A stretch of 64,000 nucleotides of DNA from Arthrobacter crusticola (GTDB lineage Bacteria > Actinomycetota > Actinomycetes > Actinomycetales > Micrococcaceae). Below are positions 47,989-56,571 of the stretch, one piece after another. The notes beneath the pieces were generated by a model. The model was given only the letters and a program-made list of their open reading frames with translations, did not search any database and had not been told where the DNA came from. The DNA lies in NCBI RefSeq assembly GCF_004357995.1, contig NZ_SMTK01000001.1, positions 372,001-436,000 on the forward strand, given 5' to 3'. Within the stretch, counting starts at the first letter, position 1, and each line of letters starts with the position of its first letter. The position numbers and the translations under genes are program-made.

Positions 47989-48475
47989 AAGCACTCCCTT
48001 CCTCGGAGCTGGACTCGGCCGAGTCCCACTACCAGGTCGCGCTGATGGCACGAGAATTCAGTCTCAACAAAAGCTGATTGAGGAGCGACACCTCCTTGGA
48101 ACCTCGATCACAGAATCTGGAGCGTCTGAGATTGGCAGGCCATCACTTTCACATCCTGGATTTTGGATTTTGGGTCGATCTTCCGGGTGAAACTCACAAT
48201 GCGTCGGCTTTTGGTCATTGTTGGGGCCCGCTATCTCAGAAAATCTGCAGGCCTGCGCTATTCGAGTAGCCAAGCTTCTGAAAATCGTCCCGTGGCGGGG
48301 TTCGACTCGGAAGAGGCGACATGTGACAGCACTGGCCTAAGCTTTCCAAGGCGGGAATTAGATCTTCGGTGGCCTCTTGGATGCTCCGTGGTCTCTTCCG
48401 ACAAAAAGGGTTGTGCTGCGGACCTGTCTGGGTGTTGTGCACACATTTAGGACCGGAGGCCATAGACCCGACGAC
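47963..48475. other. Gene-poor left part of the inserted segment
   Basis: About 510 bases with lower GC than the flanks. It contains the second 18-bp repeat copy (48179-48196). A frame ending at 48076 reads ELDSAESHYQVALMAREF, which looks protein-like and may be the tail of a destroyed gene. No complete gene, tRNA or integrase is seen. Confidence 0.5.
48179..48196 (+). repeat. 18-bp dispersed repeat, copy 2
   Basis: TCTTCCGGGTGAAACTCA, identical to 34912-34929. It lies 283 bases left of the M48 protease stop, in AT-richer sequence. Confidence 0.6.
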
Positions 48476-50584
48476 CTAGATCGGTTTTCTGCCATGCACG
48501 CGTCGAGCGGCCACAGTGATGGCGTACCGGATCGTGACTACCACGCCGATGATTATTATTGAGACCGCAAGACCACGGGCCATGGCGGGTGACCACATCG
48601 ACGGAAGAACGCTCAACGGGGCTGAGTCCATGCTCGCCAACCAGAAAACAGCCACTCCAAGGGCGCAAAGGCCCAAGCTCAAAGGGCCGGCGATGAACAC
48701 CTTTGCAGGCCCGGTGACGGGGTCGACCAAACACAGAATTGTGCTCGGGGCCGCCCAGCAGCCCACTGTCGTCAATATCCACAGGAAATTAGCCTGGAAT
48801 GCAGCTTCGGCTGTAGTGGTGGAACCGATGAACAGAAGCTGCGAGACCAGAAAGACGCTCCCCGCAAGTCCTGCCGCCAAGCCCAAAAGCAACGGAAATC
48901 TGAGCGTGTCGCCCTTCGCAGGAAGCGCGGGGCTCGAGGACGTGGCCGCGGGTGAAGGGTTCGGGAAATACATCCAGTCCCGAGGGACGCGTCGACGTGC
49001 CCTTGGTCCCAGGAGCGAAGCGAGGAAGGCCACGACAGTCAGCAACACTGCCAAACCAATTCCTGGCACTTCGTCGTAGCCATACTGGATCCACAGGTAG
49101 GCCCCCGGCCACCCCGCTTCCGTCAGCGCTAAGTCCAGACTGTCCCCGATCCAGGTTGCCACCAGAAAGATTGTGACGTTGAGCAGTACGGCGGGAAGCC
49201 AAAAGTGCCATGGACGAGTCACGAAAAGCGCTAGGGGTAGGCAGAGTGCTCCGAACGCGGCACATAGGAAAACGGTGCCGAGCCCTGCAATCATTGGGGC
49301 AAGCAACGTCATAGGGTGGAAGGAGGCGGCGACGTCCTGACCGATCCCCGCCAACGAGACAAGTTGTCCAAGTGTTAGGCCCACCGACACACCTACTGCC
49401 GTTTTGAAGGCTTTGCGCATCGTCCGCGAGCCGGCACCATCCGTTCCATGAGCCAAAGAATCAGCGAACTGAGATCTCCAGACATCCAGACCGACCGTCA
49501 AGCCCAACAGCGACCCCGTCACCGCCGCTGAAGTCCAAATTCCACCTAGTATCAGACCCGTTCCGGACAGGAATGGTGTCGCACTGAAAACCACAAGTGG
49601 ACCCAGAACTCCAGCATGGAATCCCGCGGAAAGCGTTTGGAGTAGGCTGCTATCCGCTGCCAAGTGTGGCGACTCAAGGATAGCGAGCCGTTCGGACCGC
49701 ATCGGGTGACGCATGCGCAAGCCTTGAAGCCAGTTGCGAGAAGTGCCGGCGCTCAGCAGGCCAAGACTGGACCTGACGGCGTCGAGTGATGTTGGCTCCG
49801 CCGCAGCTCGAAGATCCGCGTCGTGCTCGCGTGACCTGAGCAGGGCGGCCGCTACGATCTCCACAACGACCGCAAGCAAGGCCGCTCGCCAAAGATAGTG
49901 GGGGAGGAGGGAAGGGCCTTCCCACAGGGCCCCCAGTACTGGGAACAGAAGGACCAGCAGCGCGACATACCAAGCGCTACGCGCCATCCAGGCCAGTTCG
50001 ACGTCCCGGTGCCGGATGTGCGCAAACTCGTGGAGCACTACCCCATCCGCTGGCCCTGGCCTTACCAACATGCCCACGACCTTCGGTGGAAGCGCCATGG
50101 CGGGGGAGCCGGGCCTTCCGAATGAAAAGGCATCACCCATCCTGGCGGGTCCGATGTACAGCCTCGGCATCCGGGGCAAACCTGCGAGCGAAGCCAACTG
50201 GGTGGACCGCTCCACCACCGCCCGATGCTTCGGCATCGGCAACTCAAGCGAACGACGGCGTTTGATCAAAGAGGGGAGAGCATACAGGACCGAGATGGCG
50301 AGCCCTGCCACCAGGACGGCGCCGGCAAATGACCACGAGCCGCGCCTGAATTCCACAGGTGCCATGCATATTTGGAACTGAACAACATCCACGGCTGAAC
50401 AGCTGTTAAGAGCCTGAACCCACTGTCTCCCCAAGAATAGATTGTGCATCCATGAACCCACGAATAGTCCAACGGCGAGGAGGGCGGCAATGAGGAGGAA
50501 GTACAACCCCGTGGTCGGTGCCGGAAATGCAAGGAGATTGACACGGCGAGCCGTGACCATTGATGCTGAAGGCTTCTTTTCCAC
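48476..50584 (-). CDS. Multi-pass M48-type zinc metalloprotease
   Basis: 702 residues. Two N-terminal membrane helices are followed by the protease core with the zinc site His185-Glu186-Phe-Ala-His189 (VLHEFAHIRH) and third ligand Glu253 in SREHDAD, as in M48 (HtpX/Ste24-like) enzymes. More than ten additional hydrophobic segments follow, far beyond the usual M48 length, making an integral membrane enzyme with a large C-terminal membrane domain (about 310-680). The GTG follows GAAGGGGTG. It lies 40 bases downstream of a small gene that is probably its partner. The substrate is unknown; the adjacent membrane-active-looking protein is a candidate. Confidence 0.8.
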   Translation of the reverse strand: MEKKPSASMVTARRVNLLAFPAPTTGLYFLLIAALLAVGLFVGSWMHNLFLGRQWVQALNSCSAVDVVQFQICMAPVEFRRGSWSFAGAVLVAGLAISVLYALPSLIKRRRSLELPMPKHRAVVERSTQLASLAGLPRMPRLYIGPARMGDAFSFGRPGSPAMALPPKVVGMLVRPGPADGVVLHEFAHIRHRDVELAWMARSAWYVALLVLLFPVLGALWEGPSLLPHYLWRAALLAVVVEIVAAALLRSREHDADLRAAAEPTSLDAVRSSLGLLSAGTSRNWLQGLRMRHPMRSERLAILESPHLAADSSLLQTLSAGFHAGVLGPLVVFSATPFLSGTGLILGGIWTSAAVTGSLLGLTVGLDVWRSQFADSLAHGTDGAGSRTMRKAFKTAVGVSVGLTLGQLVSLAGIGQDVAASFHPMTLLAPMIAGLGTVFLCAAFGALCLPLALFVTRPWHFWLPAVLLNVTIFLVATWIGDSLDLALTEAGWPGAYLWIQYGYDEVPGIGLAVLLTVVAFLASLLGPRARRRVPRDWMYFPNPSPAATSSSPALPAKGDTLRFPLLLGLAAGLAGSVFLVSQLLFIGSTTTAEAAFQANFLWILTTVGCWAAPSTILCLVDPVTGPAKVFIAGPLSLGLCALGVAVFWLASMDSAPLSVLPSMWSPAMARGLAVSIIIIGVVVTIRYAITVAARRVHGRKPI

Positions 50585-50624
50585 ACTTTCACCCCTTCAA
50601 TAGGGTTTCCAGGCTAAAGAAGAG

Positions 50625-51113
50625 CTATTTGCCAAGCACCCCAATGATGGCGCTGCCCAACAAGACAGCTTTGTCCTCGTCGAGCCCCAATCGGGTGGCC
50701 TGCTCCCTAGCAGCCGCAAAAATTTGAGCCCGTTGTTCCTTCGTAAGCTCCACACCATCAGGTGGAGAAGCCTGGTCGGTACCTACCCGCAACATTCTTT
50801 TCAGGGCCCCCGAGATCGCGGGGCTGGCCACATCTTTGGCCACGTCGCGCAGCAGGTCGCCGATCAGGTCAACGACAAATTCGGCCATTGCCAAGGCGAA
50901 GGGGGTCAAGAGAGCCAGTTCAAGGCCGAACCCTACTGCTTCATCCTTCTTATTAAGCATTAGGGTCGTTTGTGGATCCTCGTAGTATTCCTCGGCGACC
51001 TCGTCGAAAGTCAGCAACTCATCGGGGGCCGCACGATCAATGACGAGCCGAGCCAACTGCGTACTCAACTCGCGTAGTTCTTGGGTTTGCTGGTCCGTTC
51101 GTGGCTCTCCCAT
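50625..51113 (-). CDS. Hypothetical protein paired with the M48 protease
   Basis: 162 residues from the ATG at 51113, which follows AAGGGAG by six bases; the frame is open to 51152. The N-terminal half is charged and helical (TDQQTQELRELSTQLARLVIDRAAPDELLTF). The central part is hydrophobic or amphipathic (AVGFGLELALLTPFALAMAEFVVDLIGDLLRDVAKDV, about 75-112), and the C-terminus is helical again. I do not recognise the family. The central segment could insert into or lie on the membrane. Its gene leads the two-gene unit with the protease, and a TATAGA -10 (51152-51157, minus strand) lies upstream. Confidence 0.7.
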   Translation of the reverse strand: MGEPRTDQQTQELRELSTQLARLVIDRAAPDELLTFDEVAEEYYEDPQTTLMLNKKDEAVGFGLELALLTPFALAMAEFVVDLIGDLLRDVAKDVASPAISGALKRMLRVGTDQASPPDGVELTKEQRAQIFAAAREQATRLGLDEDKAVLLGSAIIGVLGK

Positions 51114-51812
51114 GGGTACTCCCTTGATGAGATTCAGCCAGCCTGTAGGCATCTATAACAAGAGCTATCCTCCCGCTAATAGGGAGTGACTACAAGTAAT
51201 TTGGGAGGCCCTCTGCACGCGCCGAGGAGCTGGGGCGGGCCAGGTATGCATGACTCGCAGCCTATCCTTTTGAACCGGTCATCGTTCTGTCTTGTCAGAC
51301 AATCTCCAGCGAGCTGTGGGCGGTCTGGGTAGCCTCGTCCATTACCCTGTTCCCCGAGACCCGCCGGTGGGCAGGGATGGGACCAGGACCCAGTTCTATT
51401 GGCATCCGTCCCTGGTGCGGGCTGTTCCCCTCTGCTCGCCTTTAAGAGCCACCGGCACCGACCGAGGTGGCGTTCGTTCATGGATTTACTCCCGCCACCA
51501 GGCGTTCAGATGGGAAACTTACCTAACGAGGTCTCGGACTGGTTCCAGGCAAAGGACGGCCGTCAGGTGGTGGGCGCGAGTTGATGAACACAAGCGCCTA
51601 ACGGTATCCGCGTCAGGGTATAAGCCAACCCGACTACGGATCGTGTATCCAGCTGCTCTTGTAGCGCCTACCTGGAGCCGAGCACCGTGCGAACGCAGGA
51701 GAGTAGCTAACAAGGGCCGCTTTGAGATTCGAGGCCAGGGAAATATGTAACTGGAAGAACCCCCTAAGTGAGGCGCTTACAGGGGTAAGGGGTCGTTCAA
51801 GGGGGAGCACTG
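51114..51812. other. Gene-free region inside the inserted segment
   Basis: About 700 bases between divergent genes. The left end carries the promoter of the protease unit. The plus-strand open frames (51292-51750, 51399-51584) lack ribosome sites and have arginine-rich, non-protein-like content, though the tail NEVSDWFQAKDGRQVV near 51520-51580 could be a gene remnant. Probably decayed DNA. Confidence 0.5.
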
Positions 51813-52001
51813 ATGGCAGCACATATGGAGTACATCCAGACGGACAACGGCAGGAACCTCACAGACCAGGTAAACCGGCTAATCCGCAGATTTGAGACTG
51901 GCCAAGTCAGCGTCCAAGTCGTCACTACTGTGGTGTCCGACCCGCGCACCCAGGGCGGAACCAAGCTCATCTACGAGGCTTACATTATTCATCCGGCCTA
52001 G
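51813..52001 (+). CDS. Small hypothetical protein (62 aa)
   Basis: ATG at 51813 preceded by AAGGGGGAG at good spacing. The sequence has an initial amphipathic helix (LTDQVNRLIRRFETG) and two predicted strands (VSVQVVTTVVSD, KLIYEAYIIHPA), giving a compact beta-alpha character without membrane segments. No family recognised. It overlaps the 3' end of the convergent membrane protein gene by 17 bases. Confidence 0.55.
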   Translation: MAAHMEYIQTDNGRNLTDQVNRLIRRFETGQVSVQVVTTVVSDPRTQGGTKLIYEAYIIHPA

Positions 52002-52674
52002 GGTAGTGAGCAATCTCTTCTAGATCCCCGTTGTGCCACCTCTTCCAGCGGGTACCGGCCGAGTCGGTAAAAGTCGCATACGCGCCATCGACCTTATCCG
52101 CTAGGTGGCGAAAGCTGTCAAAGGTGTGGGGCAGAATTGACTGGAAGTACTTCTGGCCGACCTCCCGGCGGGTCCTGTCGAGTACAACTGCGGCTATGCC
52201 GAAAACAGCGAGTTCTCCGTCATTGCGGACCTCGATTTGTACGCGGTCCGGAGGGTTTGTTCCTGGAGCCACATAAGCTGGCTTGAAAGGAACTATCCGG
52301 ACCGTCACAGCTTCCGCTTGCGCACGGCGCTTGGATTCCAATTCGGCGTGCCTGTCACGTACTTGCCGCTGGTACGTCAAGGCTGCAATCAGAAGCGCGC
52401 CGCCTGTCAGCGCCGCGCCGAGCGCTGTAGCCACAGCTCCCCAGAACGTCGAGATGGCACTTAGCCACTCCGCTGCATTTGCCTGTCCTGCCGTTGGACC
52501 TTGCAGCAGAGCTGATATGGAAGCTACGCCGGCGATAATGCCCAGCATGACGGCAACGCTGCCCAAGACAAGGGCCATGTTCTTCCACTTTAGAAAACGG
52601 CTCCAATGCCCTTTGAGAGTCTTCTGCAACGCCCTTAGCATGGACTCGGCGGGTGGCGTATCGGCTTCAGTCAT
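51985..52674 (-). CDS. Hypothetical two-helix membrane protein
   Basis: 229 residues. Two membrane helices (about 33-58 and 75-100) are separated by a short extracytoplasmic loop. A charged linker rich in Arg/Glu follows (YQRQVRDRHAELESKRR), then a cytoplasmic beta-rich domain from about 120 with a DRVQIEVRNDGELAVFGIAAVVLD segment. The start codon directly follows the stop of the upstream gene (TAGATG), so the pair is translationally coupled. Family unknown; it resembles small membrane proteins of accessory regions. Confidence 0.65.
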   Translation of the reverse strand: MTEADTPPAESMLRALQKTLKGHWSRFLKWKNMALVLGSVAVMLGIIAGVASISALLQGPTAGQANAAEWLSAISTFWGAVATALGAALTGGALLIAALTYQRQVRDRHAELESKRRAQAEAVTVRIVPFKPAYVAPGTNPPDRVQIEVRNDGELAVFGIAAVVLDRTRREVGQKYFQSILPHTFDSFRHLADKVDGAYATFTDSAGTRWKRWHNGDLEEIAHYPRPDE

Positions 52675-53145
52675 CTACCGGCTCGTGGACTTGAGGAAGA
52701 CATTCCAGCTCTTGTCATTTCCCTTGATTGAAGAGCAAGCGAACTGCATGGGGATGGTGTCGCCCTTGTCCGGGTTCGTGTATACGCCCGTGGTGTCGAA
52801 GCTGCCATCAGATTCCTTATACGTCGAGACTGTCTTAGCTGCTTTGACAACGGCCGTCGGGAGCTTCTGCTTTAGCCGCTGTTCGCAGACGTCGTTCGCA
52901 TCCTCGGCGTCCGTTTCCAACTGGTTGGCTACGGCTTGTTCGGCAGCCGCGGCAATCTCCGCCTTCTTCGAGGCCTCGGCGACGGCTGACGCTTCCGCAG
53001 CGGCCTCCTCGCTTGCCCGGATGGCCTGGGAGGACACGGCGATGGCGATGATGGCCAGGAGGACGACTATCACGGAGCCAGTGATGATGAGCAGCTTGTT
53101 GCGGTTGGCAGGCGGTTTCACTTCAGGCGTGGCTTCAGTAGACAT
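52675..53145 (-). CDS. Hypothetical membrane-anchored coiled-coil protein
   Basis: 156 residues. There is a short cytoplasmic tail and one membrane helix (about 18-40, KLLIITGSVIVVLLAIIAIAV). An alanine/glutamate coiled coil (about 45-80) follows, then a small extracytoplasmic domain with two cysteines (NDVCEQRLKQKL and MQFACSSIKGND) that could form a disulfide. The C-terminal domain resembles the small secreted domains found after such anchors in actinobacteria. Coupled to the downstream membrane protein gene. Function unknown. Confidence 0.65.
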   Translation of the reverse strand: MSTEATPEVKPPANRNKLLIITGSVIVVLLAIIAIAVSSQAIRASEEAAAEASAVAEASKKAEIAAAAEQAVANQLETDAEDANDVCEQRLKQKLPTAVVKAAKTVSTYKESDGSFDTTGVYTNPDKGDTIPMQFACSSIKGNDKSWNVFLKSTSR

Positions 53146-53766
53146 AGGTGCTTCTTTCGAGTGCTAGACGGGCTGAGTATGGGGGCCCAGTCAGCTTTCC
53201 CCCAGCAGCGCACCTTGCCCGTAGGTTATACGACCGCCACCAGAAGACGAAGTAGGGCACAAAAGACCACCCGGTGGAGATGGGCGATCAAACCAACGGG
53301 TGCCAATGATTTGTATTCACTTTAGCATGATAGGCCGTGATGGAATATGACTGTGCAAATTGCCAGTGCATAAATAGGCTATTTAGAGTCAAAATATGAA
53401 ACTATGACCACTCCTCGCCCGTGGCTCATAATACGTTCATAAGCAAGGCGATCAACAAGAACCGAACGAAGACGTTATACCAATTCACCCTCCTGGCGTC
53501 CTGCCCGCGGGCAGTTGCAGTCCGGGTGGGTGGTCACCGTTGCCCGGGTGGGCAGCACCGCGCCCCTCGCGCAGATGCCTCGGGTGCTGGGGACGTCTGG
53601 CGCCCGTGCTCGCGGCCGCGTTGTCCTCACTTGTCGTGGTGGGCGGTGGCTGCAGTGACGCGCCCTCGGGCCTTGGCGTAATGGCCGTGGCCGTCGTCCC
53701 CTGTCCGTTGTCCACATAACGCCAGCGCGGCGCTCGTCCGCCCGGGACCCCTGCCTATCGTGGCCT
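53146..53766. other. Right part of the inserted segment and degenerate degV end
   Basis: A distinctly AT-rich patch (about 53220-53480) gives way abruptly at about 53490 to GC-rich sequence containing the degenerate degV 3' copy (53660-53743) and then comEA. No gene is supported in this interval. Confidence 0.55.
53660..53743 (+). pseudogene. Degenerate second copy of the degV 3' end
   Basis: The frame ending with TAA at 53717-53719 reads GLGVMAVAVVPCPLST, against GLGVMAVAVVPRPLSS at the end of the intact degV. The match continues past both stops through CGCCAGCGCGG. The match fades upstream of about 53660. It sits directly before comEA, which normally follows degV, so it marks the right edge of the insertion. 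It is not expressed as a protein as far as can be seen. Confidence 0.7.
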
Positions 53767-54930
53767 ATGCCGAGACACCGCTGGGCCACCGCCGCTCCCT
53801 TCCTTCCCCTTCCGCCGCCCCCCGGTGGGGGTGGTAATGCAGTCGGTACCTTTCTGTCGAGCCGAGCGCGGCGCGCGGTCGCTTTCGGTGGAGATGGCAC
53901 CCCAGAGTCGGGGCCGGTGGCCGGCACCGTGGGGGAGGCGTCGGGCAGCGCGGCGGCCTCGGCCGCCCATAATCCCGCCGCTGTGGTCGATGTCGTCACC
54001 ACCGTGCCCGATGCTGCTGTCGGTGCTTCTGCCGGCCTGGGCGGCCCGCGCGGCCGCGGCAGCCCGGGCGACCTGGCCGAGGCCGACTTCGAGGCATCCC
54101 CGCCAACCCGCCGGTGGGCCGCGGCCCGTGGGGCGTCCTTGGTGTTTTTGGCCCTGGCGCTGACCTTGGGTGCCGGACTGTTTTTCGTCCGCAGCGAGTC
54201 TACGCCTCCGGTCGCCACCATCCCGCTCTCGGCCGAGGAGCAACGGTCAGGATCCGGGGTGGAGAGAGAGCGGGGTAGGCAGGCAGCTCCCGGCTCCGCA
54301 ACGGAATCGACCGCGCCGGGCTCGGAGCCGGCCGACGGGTCTGCGTCAGGGACCGCCGGATCGGAAGGTGATTCTGCCGGCGGCAGCGGGATTGAGATGC
54401 CCTTGGAAGGGGGTGACGCGGCTGCCGACCCGGGCGGCGTCTTCGTGCATTTGACAGGCGCGGTGGCGTCGCCGGGGGTGCGGGAGGTTCCGCAGGGTTC
54501 GAGACTGTTCCAGGTGCTTGAGCTAGCCGGAGGCGCAACACCGGACGCGGACCTTGCCAGAGTAAATCTGGCCGCCGTCGTGGTGGACGGAGGCCAGGTC
54601 CACGTGCCGAGGAAGGGTGAAGCGGTTCCGCTGGGGCCACCGGCCGGCTCTGGCGGTCCGCTCACGGGCGGCCGGACGCCGGGTGGTGGATCGAGTGGAG
54701 CGGGCACCGGGGGCACCGGTACCGGGATGCCCGCAGGGACGGTGAACCTCAACACCGCCGACGCACCTGCCCTGGAGTCGCTGCCCCGCGTGGGCCCGGT
54801 CCTCGCGGAGCGGATCATCGCGTGGCGGACCGAGCACGGCCCGTTCGCGCGGGCCGAGGATCTCGACGCGGTCCCGGGCATCGGGCCCGCCCTGCTCGAG
54901 GCGATGCTGCCCTTCGTGGTGGTGGGGTGA
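53767..54930 (+). CDS. comEA: ComEA-like DNA-binding protein
   Basis: 387 residues. A long low-complexity cytoplasmic part (1-120) is followed by one membrane helix (about 123-142), a second low-complexity linker, an SLBB domain (about 225-285, VFVHLTGAVASPGV) and a C-terminal double helix-hairpin-helix DNA-binding domain (about 320-387: NLNTADAPALESLPRVGPVLAERII, LDAVPGIGPALLEAM). It would bind incoming DNA outside the membrane for uptake with ComEC. The long N-terminal part is unusual, and the true start might be later. Confidence 0.85.
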   Translation: MPRHRWATAAPFLPLPPPPGGGGNAVGTFLSSRARRAVAFGGDGTPESGPVAGTVGEASGSAAASAAHNPAAVVDVVTTVPDAAVGASAGLGGPRGRGSPGDLAEADFEASPPTRRWAAARGASLVFLALALTLGAGLFFVRSESTPPVATIPLSAEEQRSGSGVERERGRQAAPGSATESTAPGSEPADGSASGTAGSEGDSAGGSGIEMPLEGGDAAADPGGVFVHLTGAVASPGVREVPQGSRLFQVLELAGGATPDADLARVNLAAVVVDGGQVHVPRKGEAVPLGPPAGSGGPLTGGRTPGGGSSGAGTGGTGTGMPAGTVNLNTADAPALESLPRVGPVLAERIIAWRTEHGPFARAEDLDAVPGIGPALLEAMLPFVVVG

Positions 54931-54936
54931 CGAAGC

Positions 54937-56571
54937 GTGCACTTCCGGTACCGCTGGCCTTCCCCGGCATCGACGCATCGACTCCGGACGGTTCCGCCTC
55001 TGAAACCCGACCTCCCGACCGACTTCCGCCTGGCCCCGGCCGCCGCCGCGGCATGGACGGCCGCAGCGCTGGCGACCGGGCTGCCCGCGGAGGAAGCCGC
55101 AGCCGGGGGAGCCCTGCTCGCCTGTGTCGGACTGATGCTCGGTCTGCTGTGCGTGGCGTACCGCGGGCGGGCCGCCGTGGCGCTGCTGGTCCCACTTCTC
55201 CTGCCGCTGGCCGCGGCGGGCCTGGCCATGCTGGCGGCCGCCGGAAGCCTTACGAGGTTCACTGGGGGTCCTGTCGACGAGGCTGCCCGTGCCAAGGCCT
55301 TCGCAACCGTCATCCTCCGCCCCTCCAGCGATGCCGTCCCCGTTCGGGGGGACTACGGGGAAGCGCGCTTCGTCCTGCGCGCCATCGTGACCGCGGGTTC
55401 CTCCTCCGGGCGCTCCTTCACGGCCGCATCCCCGGTCGTGGTGTTCGGGGACGGGCAGTGGAAGCAGATCGGCAGGGGCGATACGGTGCGGTCGGTGGGG
55501 AGGCTGCGCTCTCCGGACCAGCCCGGCAGGGAGGTGGCGGTGTTCCTTCCGGCCGCTCCACCCGTGGTGCAACCTGCCCGGGGCGCGGAGGACTACACGC
55601 GGCACCTCCGCCACAAATTCAGCAGCCGGGCCCTCGCCCGTGGAATGGGGGACGGTGGGCTGCTGCCAGGAATGGCAATCGGTGACCGCACGGTGCTCGA
55701 TGACCGGCTCGGGGAGGCAATGAAGGCCACCGGGCTAACCCACCTGACGGCGGTATCCGGCACGAACTGTTCCTACGTGCTGGCCTTTGCTTTCCTTGCT
55801 GCCCGCGCCGCCCGGCTGCCCCGGCCCGCCGCAGCCGGTGCTGCACTCGTCGCGCTGGGCGCCTTTGTCTTCCTCGTCCGTCCGGAACCGAGTGTGCTGC
55901 GCGCCGCGGTCATGGGAGCCATCGGGGTTCTCGCTGTCCTGACCGGCCGGGGCCGGATGTCCCTGCCGCTGCTGTTCCTGGCCGTGATCGTGCTCCTGGC
56001 GGCCGACCCGTGGTTGCACTCCTCCTATGCCTTCCTGCTGTCGGTGTCGGCCACAGCGGGGCTGATCCTCATCGGGCCGCTCCTTGCATCGCGTTTCGCG
56101 GCGGTCCTCCCGGTCTGGGTTGCCCGGCTGCTTGCGGTGCCGGTGGCGGTTCAGCTGGTCTGCACGCCGCTGCTCGTGATGCTGCAGCCGTCCCTGTCCG
56201 TCTATGCGGTGCCGGCCAATCTCGCCGCGGCGCCGGTGGTGCCGTTCGTGACGATCGCCGGAATGCTGGCGGTGGCCGCCCTGGCCGTATGGCCGCCGGC
56301 CGCGGAACCACTCCTGGCGGTCGGGCAGCTGGGCTCCGGGTGGGTGGCCACCGTGGCCAGGGTGGGAAGCGGCGCGCCCTTCGCGCAGGTGCCCTGGGTT
56401 CCGGGGGTGCCCGGCGCCCTCCTCGCTGCCGCGCTGTCTCTGCTGATCGTGCTCGGCGTCGCCGCCAGAGTGCACCCGAAGCGTGCATCCAGGCCGCCCC
56501 CGGTGGCCGTCCGGTACGGGCCGCCGCGCTGTGTCTGGTGGCCGGATGCTCCCTGGGGGCCGCCGGAGTGA
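54937..56571 (+). CDS. comEC: ComEC/Rec2 DNA-uptake channel, N-terminal part (frameshifted)
   Basis: 544 residues holding the N-terminal membrane helices, the OB-like domain (about 120-215) and the multi-helix competence domain (about 230-500) with the family motif LTHLTAVSGTNCSYVL. The last 30 residues (after VAARVHPKRAS) are out of frame. The beta-lactamase-like domain that should follow is encoded in the -1 frame from about 56503. One extra base in the C5 run at 56497-56501 would join them into one normal ComEC of about 821 residues. GTG start six bases after the comEA stop. Either a real disruption or a sequence error. Confidence 0.8.
   Translation: MHFRYRWPSPASTHRLRTVPPLKPDLPTDFRLAPAAAAAWTAAALATGLPAEEAAAGGALLACVGLMLGLLCVAYRGRAAVALLVPLLLPLAAAGLAMLAAAGSLTRFTGGPVDEAARAKAFATVILRPSSDAVPVRGDYGEARFVLRAIVTAGSSSGRSFTAASPVVVFGDGQWKQIGRGDTVRSVGRLRSPDQPGREVAVFLPAAPPVVQPARGAEDYTRHLRHKFSSRALARGMGDGGLLPGMAIGDRTVLDDRLGEAMKATGLTHLTAVSGTNCSYVLAFAFLAARAARLPRPAAAGAALVALGAFVFLVRPEPSVLRAAVMGAIGVLAVLTGRGRMSLPLLFLAVIVLLAADPWLHSSYAFLLSVSATAGLILIGPLLASRFAAVLPVWVARLLAVPVAVQLVCTPLLVMLQPSLSVYAVPANLAAAPVVPFVTIAGMLAVAALAVWPPAAEPLLAVGQLGSGWVATVARVGSGAPFAQVPWVPGVPGALLAAALSLLIVLGVAARVHPKRASRPPPVAVRYGPPRCVWWPDAPWGPPE

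Noticed and set aside
48295-48325. tRNA-like GGGGTTCGACTC sequence in the insertion
   Set aside because: The flanking bases cannot form a T stem, and no acceptor, D or anticodon arm is present.
51292-51750. A 152-codon plus-strand frame in the insertion
   Set aside because: No ribosome site, arginine/tryptophan-rich random-looking composition; treated as decayed DNA.
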